NCBI GenBank assembly: GCA_036521995.1
Contig: DATDGR010000301.1
Coordinates: forward strand, 1-13,413
Length of the DNA stretch: 13,413 nucleotides
Source of the DNA: Gp13-AA77 sp036521995
GTDB taxonomy: Bacteria; Acidobacteriota; Terriglobia; UBA7540
Direction: 5' to 3'
The notes beneath the pieces were generated by a model. That model did no database searches. It was not told the DNA's origin and was given only the letters and a program-made list of their open reading frames with translations. Positions 1 to 6,955 of this stretch are shown piece after piece. Within the stretch, counting starts at the first letter, position 1. Every line of letters begins with the position of its first letter. The position numbers and the translations under genes were made by a program.

Positions 1-82
1 AAAAGCAAGAACCGCGCGCGGAGAAAAAGACAAAAAGCAAAAACACATTCAGCGAAAAAAGGAGGCCCCGGCCCCACGACGG

Positions 83-135
83 GTTACATTCTTACACTGC
101 AAGACGATCCGCTGAAAGTTACATTCTTAGACTGC
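83..135. repeat. 18-bp imperfect direct repeat, 35-bp period
   Basis: GTTACATTCTTACACTGC at 83-100 recurs as GTTACATTCTTAGACTGC at 118-135, differing at one base, with 17 unrelated bases between. The preceding 60 bases are A-rich, unlike the rest of the window. The copies lie just upstream of the polyphosphate kinase gene and just before a TTGACA hexamer at 136-141. They could be a regulator's tandem binding sites or the remains of an insertion element end; the sequence alone does not decide. No other copy was noticed in the window. Confidence 0.6.
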
Positions 136-164
136 TTGACAGGCACCGATGTACATAACAGATT
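136..164 (+). promoter_or_regulatory. possible promoter for polyphosphate kinase
   Basis: A perfect TTGACA (136-141) is followed after 17 bases by CAGATT (159-164), a weak -10. If used, transcription would start near 171. That would exclude the upstream ATG at 149 and leave a leader of about 50 bases before the ATG at 224. The -10 match is poor, so this is tentative. Confidence 0.3.
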
Positions 165-223
165 GGAGGGACCCTCGTGCCAGCCGGAGCTATAATCCGG
201 TGGTGTGCCGCCTGGAGCATGTC

Positions 224-1114
224 ATGGCTAAGGGGAAGCGCAAAGAAGGGAAACCGGGCGGAGAGGTGCTGCGCAACGCCAGGGAGACCGCGCAGATCGA
301 GGAGTACTGGCATCTGCTGGGCCGGGCGAAGCCGCACAAACCGCGGAAGGGCTACAAGTACGTGGAGGAACTCGCCTATCTGCAACTTGAATTGATCAAG
401 CTTCAGGAATGGGTGCGAATCAAGGGGTTGCGGGTCTGTGTTCTGTTTGAAGGTCGCGATGCTGCCGGCAAGGGCGGCGTGATCAAGCGCATCACCCAGA
501 GCCTTAATCCGCGCGTCTGCCGCGTGGTGGCTCTCGGCACTCCCACCGAGAAGGAGAGGGGCCAGTGGTACTTCCAGCGCTACGTGGCGGAATTGCCGTC
601 ACGGGGCGAGATTGTTCTGTTTGACCGAAGCTGGTATAACCGCGCCGGGGTGGAGCACGTGATGGGCTTTTGCACCGAAGCGGAGTATCGCGAGTTCCTG
701 CGGGCCTGTCCCTTGTTTGAGGAGATGCTTCTGCGATCGGGCGTCATTCTTGTCAAATACTGGTTTTCGGTGAATGACGAGGAACAGGAACAACGCTTTC
801 AGGAGCGTATGCGCAACCCTATCAAGCGCTGGAAGCTCAGCCTGATGGACATCCAGTCCCGCCGGCACTGGGCGGATTACTCCCGGGCGAAGGACGAGAT
901 GTTCGCCCACACTGACACCGAGAAGAGCCCCTGGAACGTTGTGAATGCCGATAGCAAGAAGCGCGCCCGCCTAAATTGCATCGCGCACTTGCTGCGACAG
1001 GTTTCCTACCACGACATGATCCCGGTCGAGGTCGATCTGCCGCCGCGACAGTCCGATTCCGGTTACAAACGGCCTGCCATGACGAGCCAGCGTTTCGTGC
1101 CGGAGATTTATTAG
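224..1114 (+). CDS. ppk2: polyphosphate kinase 2 family protein (PPK2)
   Basis: Cytoplasmic kinase of the PPK2 family, which transfers phosphate between polyphosphate and nucleotides; members most often use polyphosphate to phosphorylate nucleoside diphosphates or monophosphates. The 296-residue protein has a Walker A loop GRDAAGKGG at about residues 77-85, the Walker B-type DRSWYNRAGVE at about 134-144, and the lid region RWKLSLMDIQSRRHW with following basic residues. Length and motif spacing fit the single-domain (class I-like) form. The frame is open from an ATG at 149, but the ATG at 224 is chosen because GGAG lies 6 bases upstream and because the extra 25 residues look unlike the family. 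Substrate preference (ADP, GDP or AMP) cannot be read from the sequence. It appears to be monocistronic: the next gene starts 210 bases later with its own promoter. Confidence 0.93.
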   Translation: MAKGKRKEGKPGGEVLRNARETAQIEEYWHLLGRAKPHKPRKGYKYVEELAYLQLELIKLQEWVRIKGLRVCVLFEGRDAAGKGGVIKRITQSLNPRVCRVVALGTPTEKERGQWYFQRYVAELPSRGEIVLFDRSWYNRAGVEHVMGFCTEAEYREFLRACPLFEEMLLRSGVILVKYWFSVNDEEQEQRFQERMRNPIKRWKLSLMDIQSRRHWADYSRAKDEMFAHTDTEKSPWNVVNADSKKRARLNCIAHLLRQVSYHDMIPVEVDLPPRQSDSGYKRPAMTSQRFVPEIY

Positions 1115-1200
1115 ACCCGTGGAACAGAGCGGCTTGCACCCTTCGGCCCAGAATGAGCAGGTGAGGCGTTTTACTACGGAGTGGATACCGAGCTTGCTCA

Positions 1201-1229
1201 TTGACATTCCATATGCATTTTGAGGTAAT
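1201..1229 (+). promoter_or_regulatory. probable promoter of the kelch oxidase gene
   Basis: TTGACA (1201-1206), a 17-base spacer and GGTAAT (1224-1229) give a perfect -35 and a 4/6 -10 match. Transcription would start near 1236, leaving a leader of about 90 bases before the strong ribosome binding site AGGAGG at 1314-1319. Confidence 0.5.
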
Positions 1230-1324
1230 GGAGTGCTTGGCGTGATCGCGGGGGAGTCTTTAAACTCGTCCTTACCATCTCTTCATCATTCCAACCCAAG
1301 GGGCTAGGGAAATAGGAGGCTCAG

Positions 1325-2893
1325 ATGCAGAAAAGGGTAAATGGAGCCGGGCAGGGCAGGTCGCACGCCTTTTCGTGGCGCTGGGCGCTCCTGATCAGCT
1401 TGCTGGGCGCGGCCTTAATTACGGTGGGCCTGCTGCCCAAGCGGGCCCATGGCGTCGCAGCGGGAATGGCCAGCGAGAATCAGTCGCCCGAGCGGGTGCA
1501 GAAGGCGGCGGTCAATCTCGGATCATGGACCGCGCCGCTCACTATCGGGGTGGTGGCCATCCACGCGGCACTGCTGACGAACGGGCAGGTCTTGATGTGG
1601 TACACCGACGCGCCCTTTGGTTCGGGAACGGGTTCGCTGGCGCAACTCTGGAACCCTGCTACCAACGCCCTGACCGACGTCAAACTTCCCTTCCCATACG
1701 ATATCTTTTGCTCCGGGATGACCATGTTGCCTAATGGACAGCTGCTTGTCATCGGGGGCAAAGACGATAGCAAGGGCTACGGCTCCAGAGCGGGCATTGC
1801 GGAAAGCTTCCTCTTTAATCCCACGACCAATACCTGGTCTCAGGCTGCCGACATGAACTACGCCCGTTGGTATCCGACGGGCACTGAGCAGTCGGACGGG
1901 ACTGTCTTGGTGACGTCCGGAACCGACGACAACTCCGACTACGTGCTTGAGCAGGAGGTATACAACTACCAGACCAATGTTTGGACGGTGCTGCCCGCTT
2001 CCGCCGATATCAGCGCTAACATAGATATCTACCCGCGCATGGTTCTGCTGCCCTCCGGCCAGGTCTTTACCGGAGGAATGTATAACGTCACCCAGATGTT
2101 TAACCCCGCCACGAATACCTGGTCGAGTGTTGGAAACCTAAACTTCGGCCAGCGGGTCTACGGCGGCCAGGTTCTGCTCCCCGGGCTCGAGCAGGTTCTG
2201 GCGGTGGGAGGAAATCCGAACGTTGACCAGACTGGAACGGCCACCAATACGGTGGAGATGATTAACTTCGCGCAGCCCACTCCGAAGTGGACCTACGTGG
2301 CGTCCATGAACGAGGCGCGGCAGAACGAGAACCTGATTTTGATGCCGGACGGGACCGTTCTGGCTGTGGGAGGCGGCGGGGGAGGCGGGAGGTACACGAA
2401 TCCGGTCTATCAGCCCGAGGAGTACAATCCCACCAGCAATACCTGGACCTTGTACAACCCCCAGCAGGCTCAACGGACCTATCACTCCACGGCCCTGCTG
2501 CTCCCCGATGGGCGGGTATTCTCAGCGGGCTCGGATTCGGGACCTCTGAGGACAACCCTTGAGGTTTTCAGCCCGCCGTATCTTTCCAATGGCTTGCGCC
2601 CGACGATCACTTCGGCGCCGAGCACCCTGACCTACGGCCAGCAATTTACCATTAAGACCCCTAACGCTGCGGGTATCACTCGGGTTGCCTTGATCAAGGT
2701 AGCCTCCGCCACGCACGCCACCCGCTTTGATGAGCGATTTGTCGATCTGACCTTCACCCTCGGAAAGGCGCAGATCACCGCCACCGCCCCGCCTTCGAGT
2801 CGCTACGCGCCCCCGGGATATTACATGCTGGATATTTTGAGCAAGACTGGTGTCCCCGCCGTGATGCCCATGGTCCAGTTGTCGTCGCAATAG
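1325..2893 (+). CDS. exported kelch-type copper radical oxidase (galactose/glyoxal oxidase-like, DUF1929 C-terminus)
   Basis: Predicted extracytoplasmic copper radical oxidase, an enzyme type that oxidises alcohols or aldehydes with O2 and releases H2O2. The 522-residue protein begins with a basic N-terminus and a hydrophobic segment (about residues 20-37) that is a signal peptide or anchor. Residues about 65-410 form kelch blades, seen as repeats such as FNPTTNTW, YNYQTNVW and FNPATNTW. The C-terminus (about 425-520) is the DUF1929 immunoglobulin-like cap. Residues matching the galactose oxidase active site are all present: Cys129 in DIFCSGM and Tyr183 in ARWYPT (thioether-bonded radical pair), Tyr386-His387 in RTYHS, and His464 in SATHATRFDER. 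ARWYPT resembles glyoxal oxidases more than galactose oxidase. A seven-glycine run occurs near residue 350. The start is secure: AGGAGG lies 5 bases upstream of the ATG. The substrate is unknown. Confidence 0.9.
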   Translation: MQKRVNGAGQGRSHAFSWRWALLISLLGAALITVGLLPKRAHGVAAGMASENQSPERVQKAAVNLGSWTAPLTIGVVAIHAALLTNGQVLMWYTDAPFGSGTGSLAQLWNPATNALTDVKLPFPYDIFCSGMTMLPNGQLLVIGGKDDSKGYGSRAGIAESFLFNPTTNTWSQAADMNYARWYPTGTEQSDGTVLVTSGTDDNSDYVLEQEVYNYQTNVWTVLPASADISANIDIYPRMVLLPSGQVFTGGMYNVTQMFNPATNTWSSVGNLNFGQRVYGGQVLLPGLEQVLAVGGNPNVDQTGTATNTVEMINFAQPTPKWTYVASMNEARQNENLILMPDGTVLAVGGGGGGGRYTNPVYQPEEYNPTSNTWTLYNPQQAQRTYHSTALLLPDGRVFSAGSDSGPLRTTLEVFSPPYLSNGLRPTITSAPSTLTYGQQFTIKTPNAAGITRVALIKVASATHATRFDERFVDLTFTLGKAQITATAPPSSRYAPPGYYMLDILSKTGVPAVMPMVQLSSQ

Positions 2894-2912
2894 CCGTCCT
2901 TGATCCGCTCGT

Positions 2913-2957
2913 CCGGGCCGCTCGTTGCGGGGCGGCCCGGGGGCCGGACCCCCTTTA
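2913..2957 (+). terminator. probable terminator after the oxidase gene
   Basis: A perfect 9-bp stem, CCGGGCCGC (2913-2921) with GCGGCCCGG (2932-2940), is followed by a second possible stem GGGGG (2939-2943)/CCCCC (2949-2953) that runs into TTTA. It lies 20 bases after the oxidase stop codon. The T tract is short, so efficiency is uncertain. Confidence 0.45.
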
Positions 2958-2984
2958 CGCGGATACAACCCCAAGCCTTATACT
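2954..2984 (+). promoter_or_regulatory. possible promoter for the DUF2844-DUF3443 pair
   Basis: TATACT at 2979-2984 is a good -10 match (5/6). The nearest -35-like hexamer is TTTACG at 2954-2959, with a long 19-base spacer. The transcript would start near 2991 and carry the hairpin at 3009-3030 in its leader. Confidence 0.35.
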
Positions 2985-3008
2985 TACCGTCGAAGGAATT
3001 AACTCGCG

Positions 3009-3030
3009 TGGCGCGGAATCACCCGCGCCA
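3009..3030 (+). other. GC-rich hairpin in the leader of the DUF2844 gene
   Basis: TGGCGCGG (3009-3016) and CCGCGCCA (3023-3030) form a perfect 8-bp stem around the loop AATCAC. The hairpin ends 30 bases before the ATG at 3061. No T tract follows, so it is not an ordinary terminator. It could stabilise the mRNA, bind a regulator as DNA, or tune translation. Confidence 0.5.
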
Positions 3031-3060
3031 GGCCGGAGCCTTGGGTAAAGGTGAGGGTGT

Positions 3061-3504
3061 ATGAAGACCGCTTGCGCAGTTATGCTGGCTTTGCTTCTCA
3101 AAGCTAATCCCGCGTGGGCCGTTCTCGGCCAGCCCCTGCAGTCGGTGACGGATGATCAGCAGCGCCTGCATGGCGAGCTTCGCGCGGTGGCCCGGGAGGG
3201 GTATGCCGTGCATGAAATAAGCTCTCCGGAAGGCATGGTGGTCAAGGAATATGTGTCGCCGGACGGGATGGTTTTTGGAGTGTCGTGGCAGGGACCTGCC
3301 ATGCCTAACTTGCCGAAGTTGTTGGGGTCCTACTTCGCGCAGTTTCAGCAGGCTTCTCAATCCTCACCGCATCGGCGGGGCCCGATTGCGCTGCACACGG
3401 ATCAGCTCGTGGTTGAATCGGGTGGACACATGCGCGCTTTCCACGGGCGCGCTTACGTACCAAGCCTTATGCCCAGCACAGTGTCGGAGGCGGTGGTGCA
3501 ATGA
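3061..3504 (+). CDS. exported DUF2844 family protein
   Basis: 147-residue protein resembling DUF2844, a family of unknown function. Residues 1-20 form a clear signal peptide ending in NPAWA, with likely cleavage before VLG, so the mature protein of about 127 residues is exported. The mature part is compact, with segments such as YAVHEISSPEGMVVKEYVS and VFGVSWQGP, and has no cysteines or recognisable catalytic motif. Its stop codon overlaps the next start as ATGA (3501-3504), so the two genes are translationally coupled. In other bacteria, DUF2844 and DUF3443 genes are often neighbours (recalled, not checked here), which suggests they work together outside the cytoplasm. The ribosome binding site is modest (AAGGTGAGGG just upstream). 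Confidence 0.82.
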   Translation: MKTACAVMLALLLKANPAWAVLGQPLQSVTDDQQRLHGELRAVAREGYAVHEISSPEGMVVKEYVSPDGMVFGVSWQGPAMPNLPKLLGSYFAQFQQASQSSPHRRGPIALHTDQLVVESGGHMRAFHGRAYVPSLMPSTVSEAVVQ

Positions 3505-5285
3505 CCGTGCAAAAGGGTCTCAGGGCCGTGACGGGCCGACGCGGGTATGCTCTTTCGCGCTCCGGAGCCCTGCCGGCAACGCTGATGCTTGCCCTGGCGC
3601 TCACCGGATGCGGTGGAGGAAGTAGCAGCACACCCCCGACCACGCCGGCAGTCAGCGTGAGTCTCAGCCAGTCGGCAGCCTCTGTGACTCTGAGCCAAAC
3701 CACGAGCTTTACCGCCACGGTCAGCAACACCACAAACACGGCGGTGACTTGGACCCTTAGCGGGGCGGGGACACTCGACACCAGCGGCAATTACACCGCC
3801 CCCGACGACCTGCCCTCGAACACGGCAGCCACCGTGACCGCCACCAGCCAGGCGGACACAACCAAATCGGCATCGGCCACGGTGACGATAACGTCCAATG
3901 AAGCTGTCTCGGTAAGTCCGTCGAGCCACACCCTGCAGACCGGAGCGCACCAGCAGTTTACGGCCACGGTGACGGGCAGCAGCAAAGACACGCGGATTAC
4001 TTGGAGCGCCAGCTCAGGCACCGTAACCTCCTCCGGCCTGTATACTGCCCCAACCACCGTGCCGTCGGGTGGGGCCGCCACGGTGACGGCTGCCAGCATG
4101 GCCGCCCCCTCGGCAACGGGCATCGCGCGGGTCACGATCCAGTCCGGCCCCGTCATTCCGACGAACAACGTGGCGTCGGTTCAAGTGAACGTGGGTCCCG
4201 CTGAGAACTCCGCCAATCAGCTCTTTGCCAGTGTCACCATCTGCGTTCCCGGCACCTCGAACTGCGAGACGATTCCAGACGTTCTGGTGGATACGGGTTC
4301 GTCCGGGCTCCGCCTGTTCGCTTCGCTAGTCGACCTGTCGCTTCCTGAATCCACCGATTCGAGCGGAAACCCGATCGGGAATTGCGCTCAGTTTGCGGAC
4401 AACTCCTACATGTGGGGACCCCTGGTCATGGCCGATGTGCAGCTCACCAGCGGTTCGTCCACCACAGCCGCCGAAAAGGCATCCTCAGTGCCTATCCAGG
4501 TGGTGGGCGCAGGCGGCTTTCCCTCGGTGCCCGCGGCTTGCAACACCGGTGGAGTGGCCGATGACACGGTCGAGGTGCTCGGAGCCAACGGCATCCTTGG
4601 CATCGGCGTCTTCCAGCAGGATTGCGGATCTTTCTGTGCCACCAATATCTCTTCCAATGCTCCGTTCTACTTTAGCTGCCCGAGCTCGGGTTGCGTGCAG
4701 ACGACTGTAGCCGTGGCGGATCAGGCTCAGAACCCGATCGCGCTCTTCCCCCAGGACAATAACGGCGTGTTGATCTCTCTCCCGTCAGTTTCGGCCGACG
4801 GGGCGGCGGCGGTCTCGGGGTCCCTTATCTTCGGCATCGGAACGCAATCAAATAATGGCTTGGGCAGCGCTCGGGTGTACACCACAGACGATTTGGGAAA
4901 TTTCTCGACCACCTTCAAGGGCGCTTCTTATTCCATGAGCTTTCTGGACACCGGGTCAAATGGTCTGTTTTTCCTCGACTCCACCACCACCGGTCTGCCC
5001 AACTGTTCGGATGATCCGGGCTTCTATTGTCCGGGCTCCACGATGACCTTCACCGCCATAACCGTCGGAACCAACGGCACCTCGGCCCCCATTACGTTCA
5101 GCATCGCCAACGCCGATTCTCTCTTTAGCTTCAATAACGGGGAGAACGCGGCCTTCAGCAATCTGGGCGGCAGCAGTTCGCAAGTGTTCGATTGGGGACT
5201 GCCGTTCTTCTTCGGCCGCAACGTCTTTGTGGCCATCCAGAATGAGAGCACTCCGGGTGGGCCCGGGCCCTATTGGGCGTACTGA
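3501..5285 (+). CDS. lipoprotein with two Ig-like repeats and a DUF3443 (pepsin-like) domain
   Basis: 594-residue lipoprotein of the DUF3443 family. The N-terminus has a basic region, a hydrophobic stretch and the lipobox ALTGC, giving lipidated Cys37. A Ser/Thr/Pro linker leads into two bacterial Ig-like repeats (about 48-132 and 135-214), each with a TWTLSG- or TWSASSG-like core and a YTAP strand. The remaining 370 residues carry DTGSSG at 264-269, NSYMWG near 301, NGILGIG at 363-369, DTGSNG at 483-488 and a final LPFFFGRNVFVAI near 567. This order resembles pepsin: DTGS, flap, ILG, second DTG, then a closing ILG-type strand. A bilobal aspartic-protease fold is therefore plausible, but activity is inference. 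Several cysteines (248, 255, 294, 347, 375, 379, 393, 398, 502, 510) suggest disulfides and export. It starts in the ATGA overlap with the DUF2844 gene. Confidence 0.85.
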   Translation: MTVQKGLRAVTGRRGYALSRSGALPATLMLALALTGCGGGSSSTPPTTPAVSVSLSQSAASVTLSQTTSFTATVSNTTNTAVTWTLSGAGTLDTSGNYTAPDDLPSNTAATVTATSQADTTKSASATVTITSNEAVSVSPSSHTLQTGAHQQFTATVTGSSKDTRITWSASSGTVTSSGLYTAPTTVPSGGAATVTAASMAAPSATGIARVTIQSGPVIPTNNVASVQVNVGPAENSANQLFASVTICVPGTSNCETIPDVLVDTGSSGLRLFASLVDLSLPESTDSSGNPIGNCAQFADNSYMWGPLVMADVQLTSGSSTTAAEKASSVPIQVVGAGGFPSVPAACNTGGVADDTVEVLGANGILGIGVFQQDCGSFCATNISSNAPFYFSCPSSGCVQTTVAVADQAQNPIALFPQDNNGVLISLPSVSADGAAAVSGSLIFGIGTQSNNGLGSARVYTTDDLGNFSTTFKGASYSMSFLDTGSNGLFFLDSTTTGLPNCSDDPGFYCPGSTMTFTAITVGTNGTSAPITFSIANADSLFSFNNGENAAFSNLGGSSSQVFDWGLPFFFGRNVFVAIQNESTPGGPGPYWAY

Positions 5286-5311
5286 GGCGGCGGAAAAGGG
5301 AAGTCGCTTGT

Positions 5312-5884
5312 TTACTGAGGAAGGCCCGCGGGCGGAAACATCGGCTGGCTGGCCGCCGCCAAGGGGCCTCGGACGGCTTGGCGATGGTCGGCCAGGACGG
5401 CCAGCAAAGCGCGGCGTTCGAGGGAGAATGAGTGGACCGTGCAAAGGGAAAGCGCTTCAAAGGAACGGATGAGCTGGTGAACGCGGCGCTGATAGTCAAG
5501 CAACAGGCTTGCCGGGCGGCCATTAGAGTAAGCCCACGACCAATCCGACACCCAGCGCACGATCGGGGCTTGCCGGCGCACGGACGACCGATTCAAAGGT
5601 CCATCCGGCCTGCTGAGCAGGCCGAGACAATCAGGGGCGGTATGGAAAACGAGGCGTCCGCTGCGCAGAAGAGTCTGGGGTTGAAGCCCGCTCTCGCTCA
5701 GGGCGCGCGCCAAGTTCGTGAGGCAACCTGGTCCGGCCAAAGCGACCACCTGTTGTCCCACCTCGAGCCCTTCGAGTACGAAGCGCAAGAACTCCGAGGG
5801 GCCCTCTTGCCGGCGCACCACAAGTTGGCAAGGCTTGATGAGCGATTTGGTCGTGCTTGTAAGAGCGCTTAGTCCAGCACCCAT
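5312..5884 (-). CDS. stand-alone MEDS-type sensory domain protein
   Basis: 190-residue minus-strand protein recognised as a MEDS-like domain (the sensory module first seen in DcmR-type regulators). Matching segments are EFLRFVLEGLEVGQQVV (about 31-47), LLRSGRLVF (72-80), a WSWAYS segment (115-120), a LLLDYQRRVHQLIR helix (127-140), ALSLCTV (144-150) and RRALLAVLADHR (157-168). Many family members carry a fused kinase or DNA-binding domain; this one has none, so it presumably acts with a separate partner. The ligand or signal is unknown. The usual histidine after the N-terminal strand is replaced: the region reads PCQLVVRR. The frame is open to a TTG at 5920, but that TTG is the start of a TTGACA promoter hexamer, so the ATG at 5884 is preferred. 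It converges on the DUF3443 gene with a 26-base gap and is divergent from mqnA. Confidence 0.78.
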   Translation of the reverse strand: MGAGLSALTSTTKSLIKPCQLVVRRQEGPSEFLRFVLEGLEVGQQVVALAGPGCLTNLARALSESGLQPQTLLRSGRLVFHTAPDCLGLLSRPDGPLNRSSVRRQAPIVRWVSDWSWAYSNGRPASLLLDYQRRVHQLIRSFEALSLCTVHSFSLERRALLAVLADHRQAVRGPLAAASQPMFPPAGLPQ

Positions 5885-5891
5885 ACGCACA

Positions 5892-5920
5892 ATTATGCGG
5901 ACAGAGCCGATGAGTGTCAA
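5892..5920 (-). promoter_or_regulatory. near-consensus promoter placing the MEDS mRNA start at its ATG
   Basis: On the minus strand TTGACA (5920-5915), exactly 17 bases, then CATAAT (5897-5892) gives an 11/12 match to the sigma-70 consensus. Only seven bases separate the -10 from the ATG at 5884-5882, so transcription should begin at or within a base or two of the start codon, giving a leaderless mRNA. No Shine-Dalgarno sequence is visible. Confidence 0.7.
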
Positions 5921-6078
5921 CGGAGTACACGATCAGATATACCCCTAGAGTTAGTACTATGAAAATACGGGCAAAGCTGCTCCAGGGCGAGATGTTCGGA
6001 GTGGCATTCCGCCCAAGATCACGCCGCTTGCGAGATCACCACGCCGGTTCAGAATTCCGCCGCCGGCCGGCCTCCGGT

Positions 6079-6084
6079 TACAAT
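6079..6084 (+). promoter_or_regulatory. possible -10 element of the mqnA operon
   Basis: TACAAT (5/6 match) lies eight bases before the GTG start of mqnA at 6093, and no ribosome binding site lies between. No good -35 is seen at the right distance. The layout again suggests a leaderless transcript. Confidence 0.4.
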
Positions 6085-6092
6085 GAGACTCT

Positions 6093-6935
6093 GTGCCTAA
6101 CCTCAGAGTTTCTGTAGTTCAATACTTGAACACCGCGCCTCTAGTGTGGGGCATGCTGCACGGGAGGGAACGCGGTCAGTTTGACCTCGCCTTCACGACG
6201 CCCGCCTGTTGCGCGGACGACCTGCGCGGCGGCCGCGCCGACGTCGGCATTATCCCCAGCATCGAATATCAGCGCATCGGCGGACTCAAGGTCCTGCCGG
6301 GCCTTTCCATTGCGTCAAAGCATCGGGTGCGCAGTGTGCTTCTGCTCAGCCGGGTGCCGATTGAGAAGGTCCAGTCGGTAGCGCTCGACACCTCTTCCCG
6401 TACCTCTGCCACGCTGGTCTGGGTCCTCCTGCGGAAGTTCTATGGAATCGATCCGGTGATGCAGCCGGCAGCGCCCGACCCGAAAGCCATGCTGAAATCC
6501 GCCGATGCGGCCCTGCTCATCGGCGACCCCGCGCTTGTTTATGAGGAGTCCCGCTCCTCCGCTTTCGCGGAAGACAAGCTTCGCGGGAGTGACCGTTCCC
6601 CGGTTGTCTTCGATCTCGCTGCCGAATGGCGGAAATTCACCGGGCTGCCCTTCGTTTTCGCGCTGTGGGCTTACCGGGGCGGGACAGACCGCCGGTTTGA
6701 GGATCTCTGCCGTGATTTCGGTGAATCCCGCGACCAGGGCTTGGCGCATCTCGATGAAATCGGGACCGAATGGGGTCCACGTCTCGGCCTCACCCCGGAG
6801 GCGGTGCGAATTTACCTCACCGGAAACATCGACTATACTCTGGATGAGGAGAACCTCGCCGGTCTGCGGCTCTTTTACAAACTGGCGCACGAGGTCGGCG
6901 CGATTGCGCGGGTGAAGAATCTGAATTTCGGCTGA
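6093..6935 (+). CDS. mqnA: chorismate dehydratase, menaquinone biosynthesis (futalosine pathway)
   Basis: MqnA converts chorismate to 3-[(1-carboxyvinyl)oxy]benzoate, the first committed step of the futalosine route to menaquinone; it is a cytoplasmic enzyme with a periplasmic-binding-protein-like fold. The 280-residue protein shows the family segments SVVQYLNTAPLVWGM (7-21), ADVGIIPSIEY (49-59), DTSSRTSATL (99-108), LLIGDPAL (141-148) and DLAAEWRKFTGLPFVFALW (174-192). Length is normal. The GTG at 6093 is used because family proteins begin only a few residues before the SVVQYLN strand. There is no Shine-Dalgarno sequence, and a TACAAT sits eight bases upstream. It heads an operon that ends with mqnC, with toxin-antitoxin remnants and a coiled-coil gene in between. 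The other pathway genes (mqnB, mqnD, mqnE) are not in the window. Confidence 0.93.
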   Translation: MPNLRVSVVQYLNTAPLVWGMLHGRERGQFDLAFTTPACCADDLRGGRADVGIIPSIEYQRIGGLKVLPGLSIASKHRVRSVLLLSRVPIEKVQSVALDTSSRTSATLVWVLLRKFYGIDPVMQPAAPDPKAMLKSADAALLIGDPALVYEESRSSAFAEDKLRGSDRSPVVFDLAAEWRKFTGLPFVFALWAYRGGTDRRFEDLCRDFGESRDQGLAHLDEIGTEWGPRLGLTPEAVRIYLTGNIDYTLDEENLAGLRLFYKLAHEVGAIARVKNLNFG

Positions 6936-6955
6936 AGGGGACAGGAGAGTCCGGC

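Noticed and set aside
1..148. Possible 3' end of a gene entering from the left edge (two frames open through the first 100 bases)
   Set aside because: The translations are Lys/Arg-rich and unrecognisable, and the region is only 148 bases, so coding cannot be supported.
149..223. 25-codon N-terminal extension of the polyphosphate kinase
   Set aside because: The ATG at 149 has a weak ribosome binding site and may lie inside a promoter; the ATG at 224 has GGAG at good spacing and fits family length.
3453..3950. 165-codon minus-strand frame opposite the DUF3443 gene start
   Set aside because: Arg/Gly/Cys-rich shadow of the lipoprotein signal and first Ig-like repeat.
5432..5872. 146-codon plus-strand frame opposite the MEDS gene
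   Set aside because: It has no family resemblance; the minus strand gives a coherent MEDS-like protein with a strong promoter.
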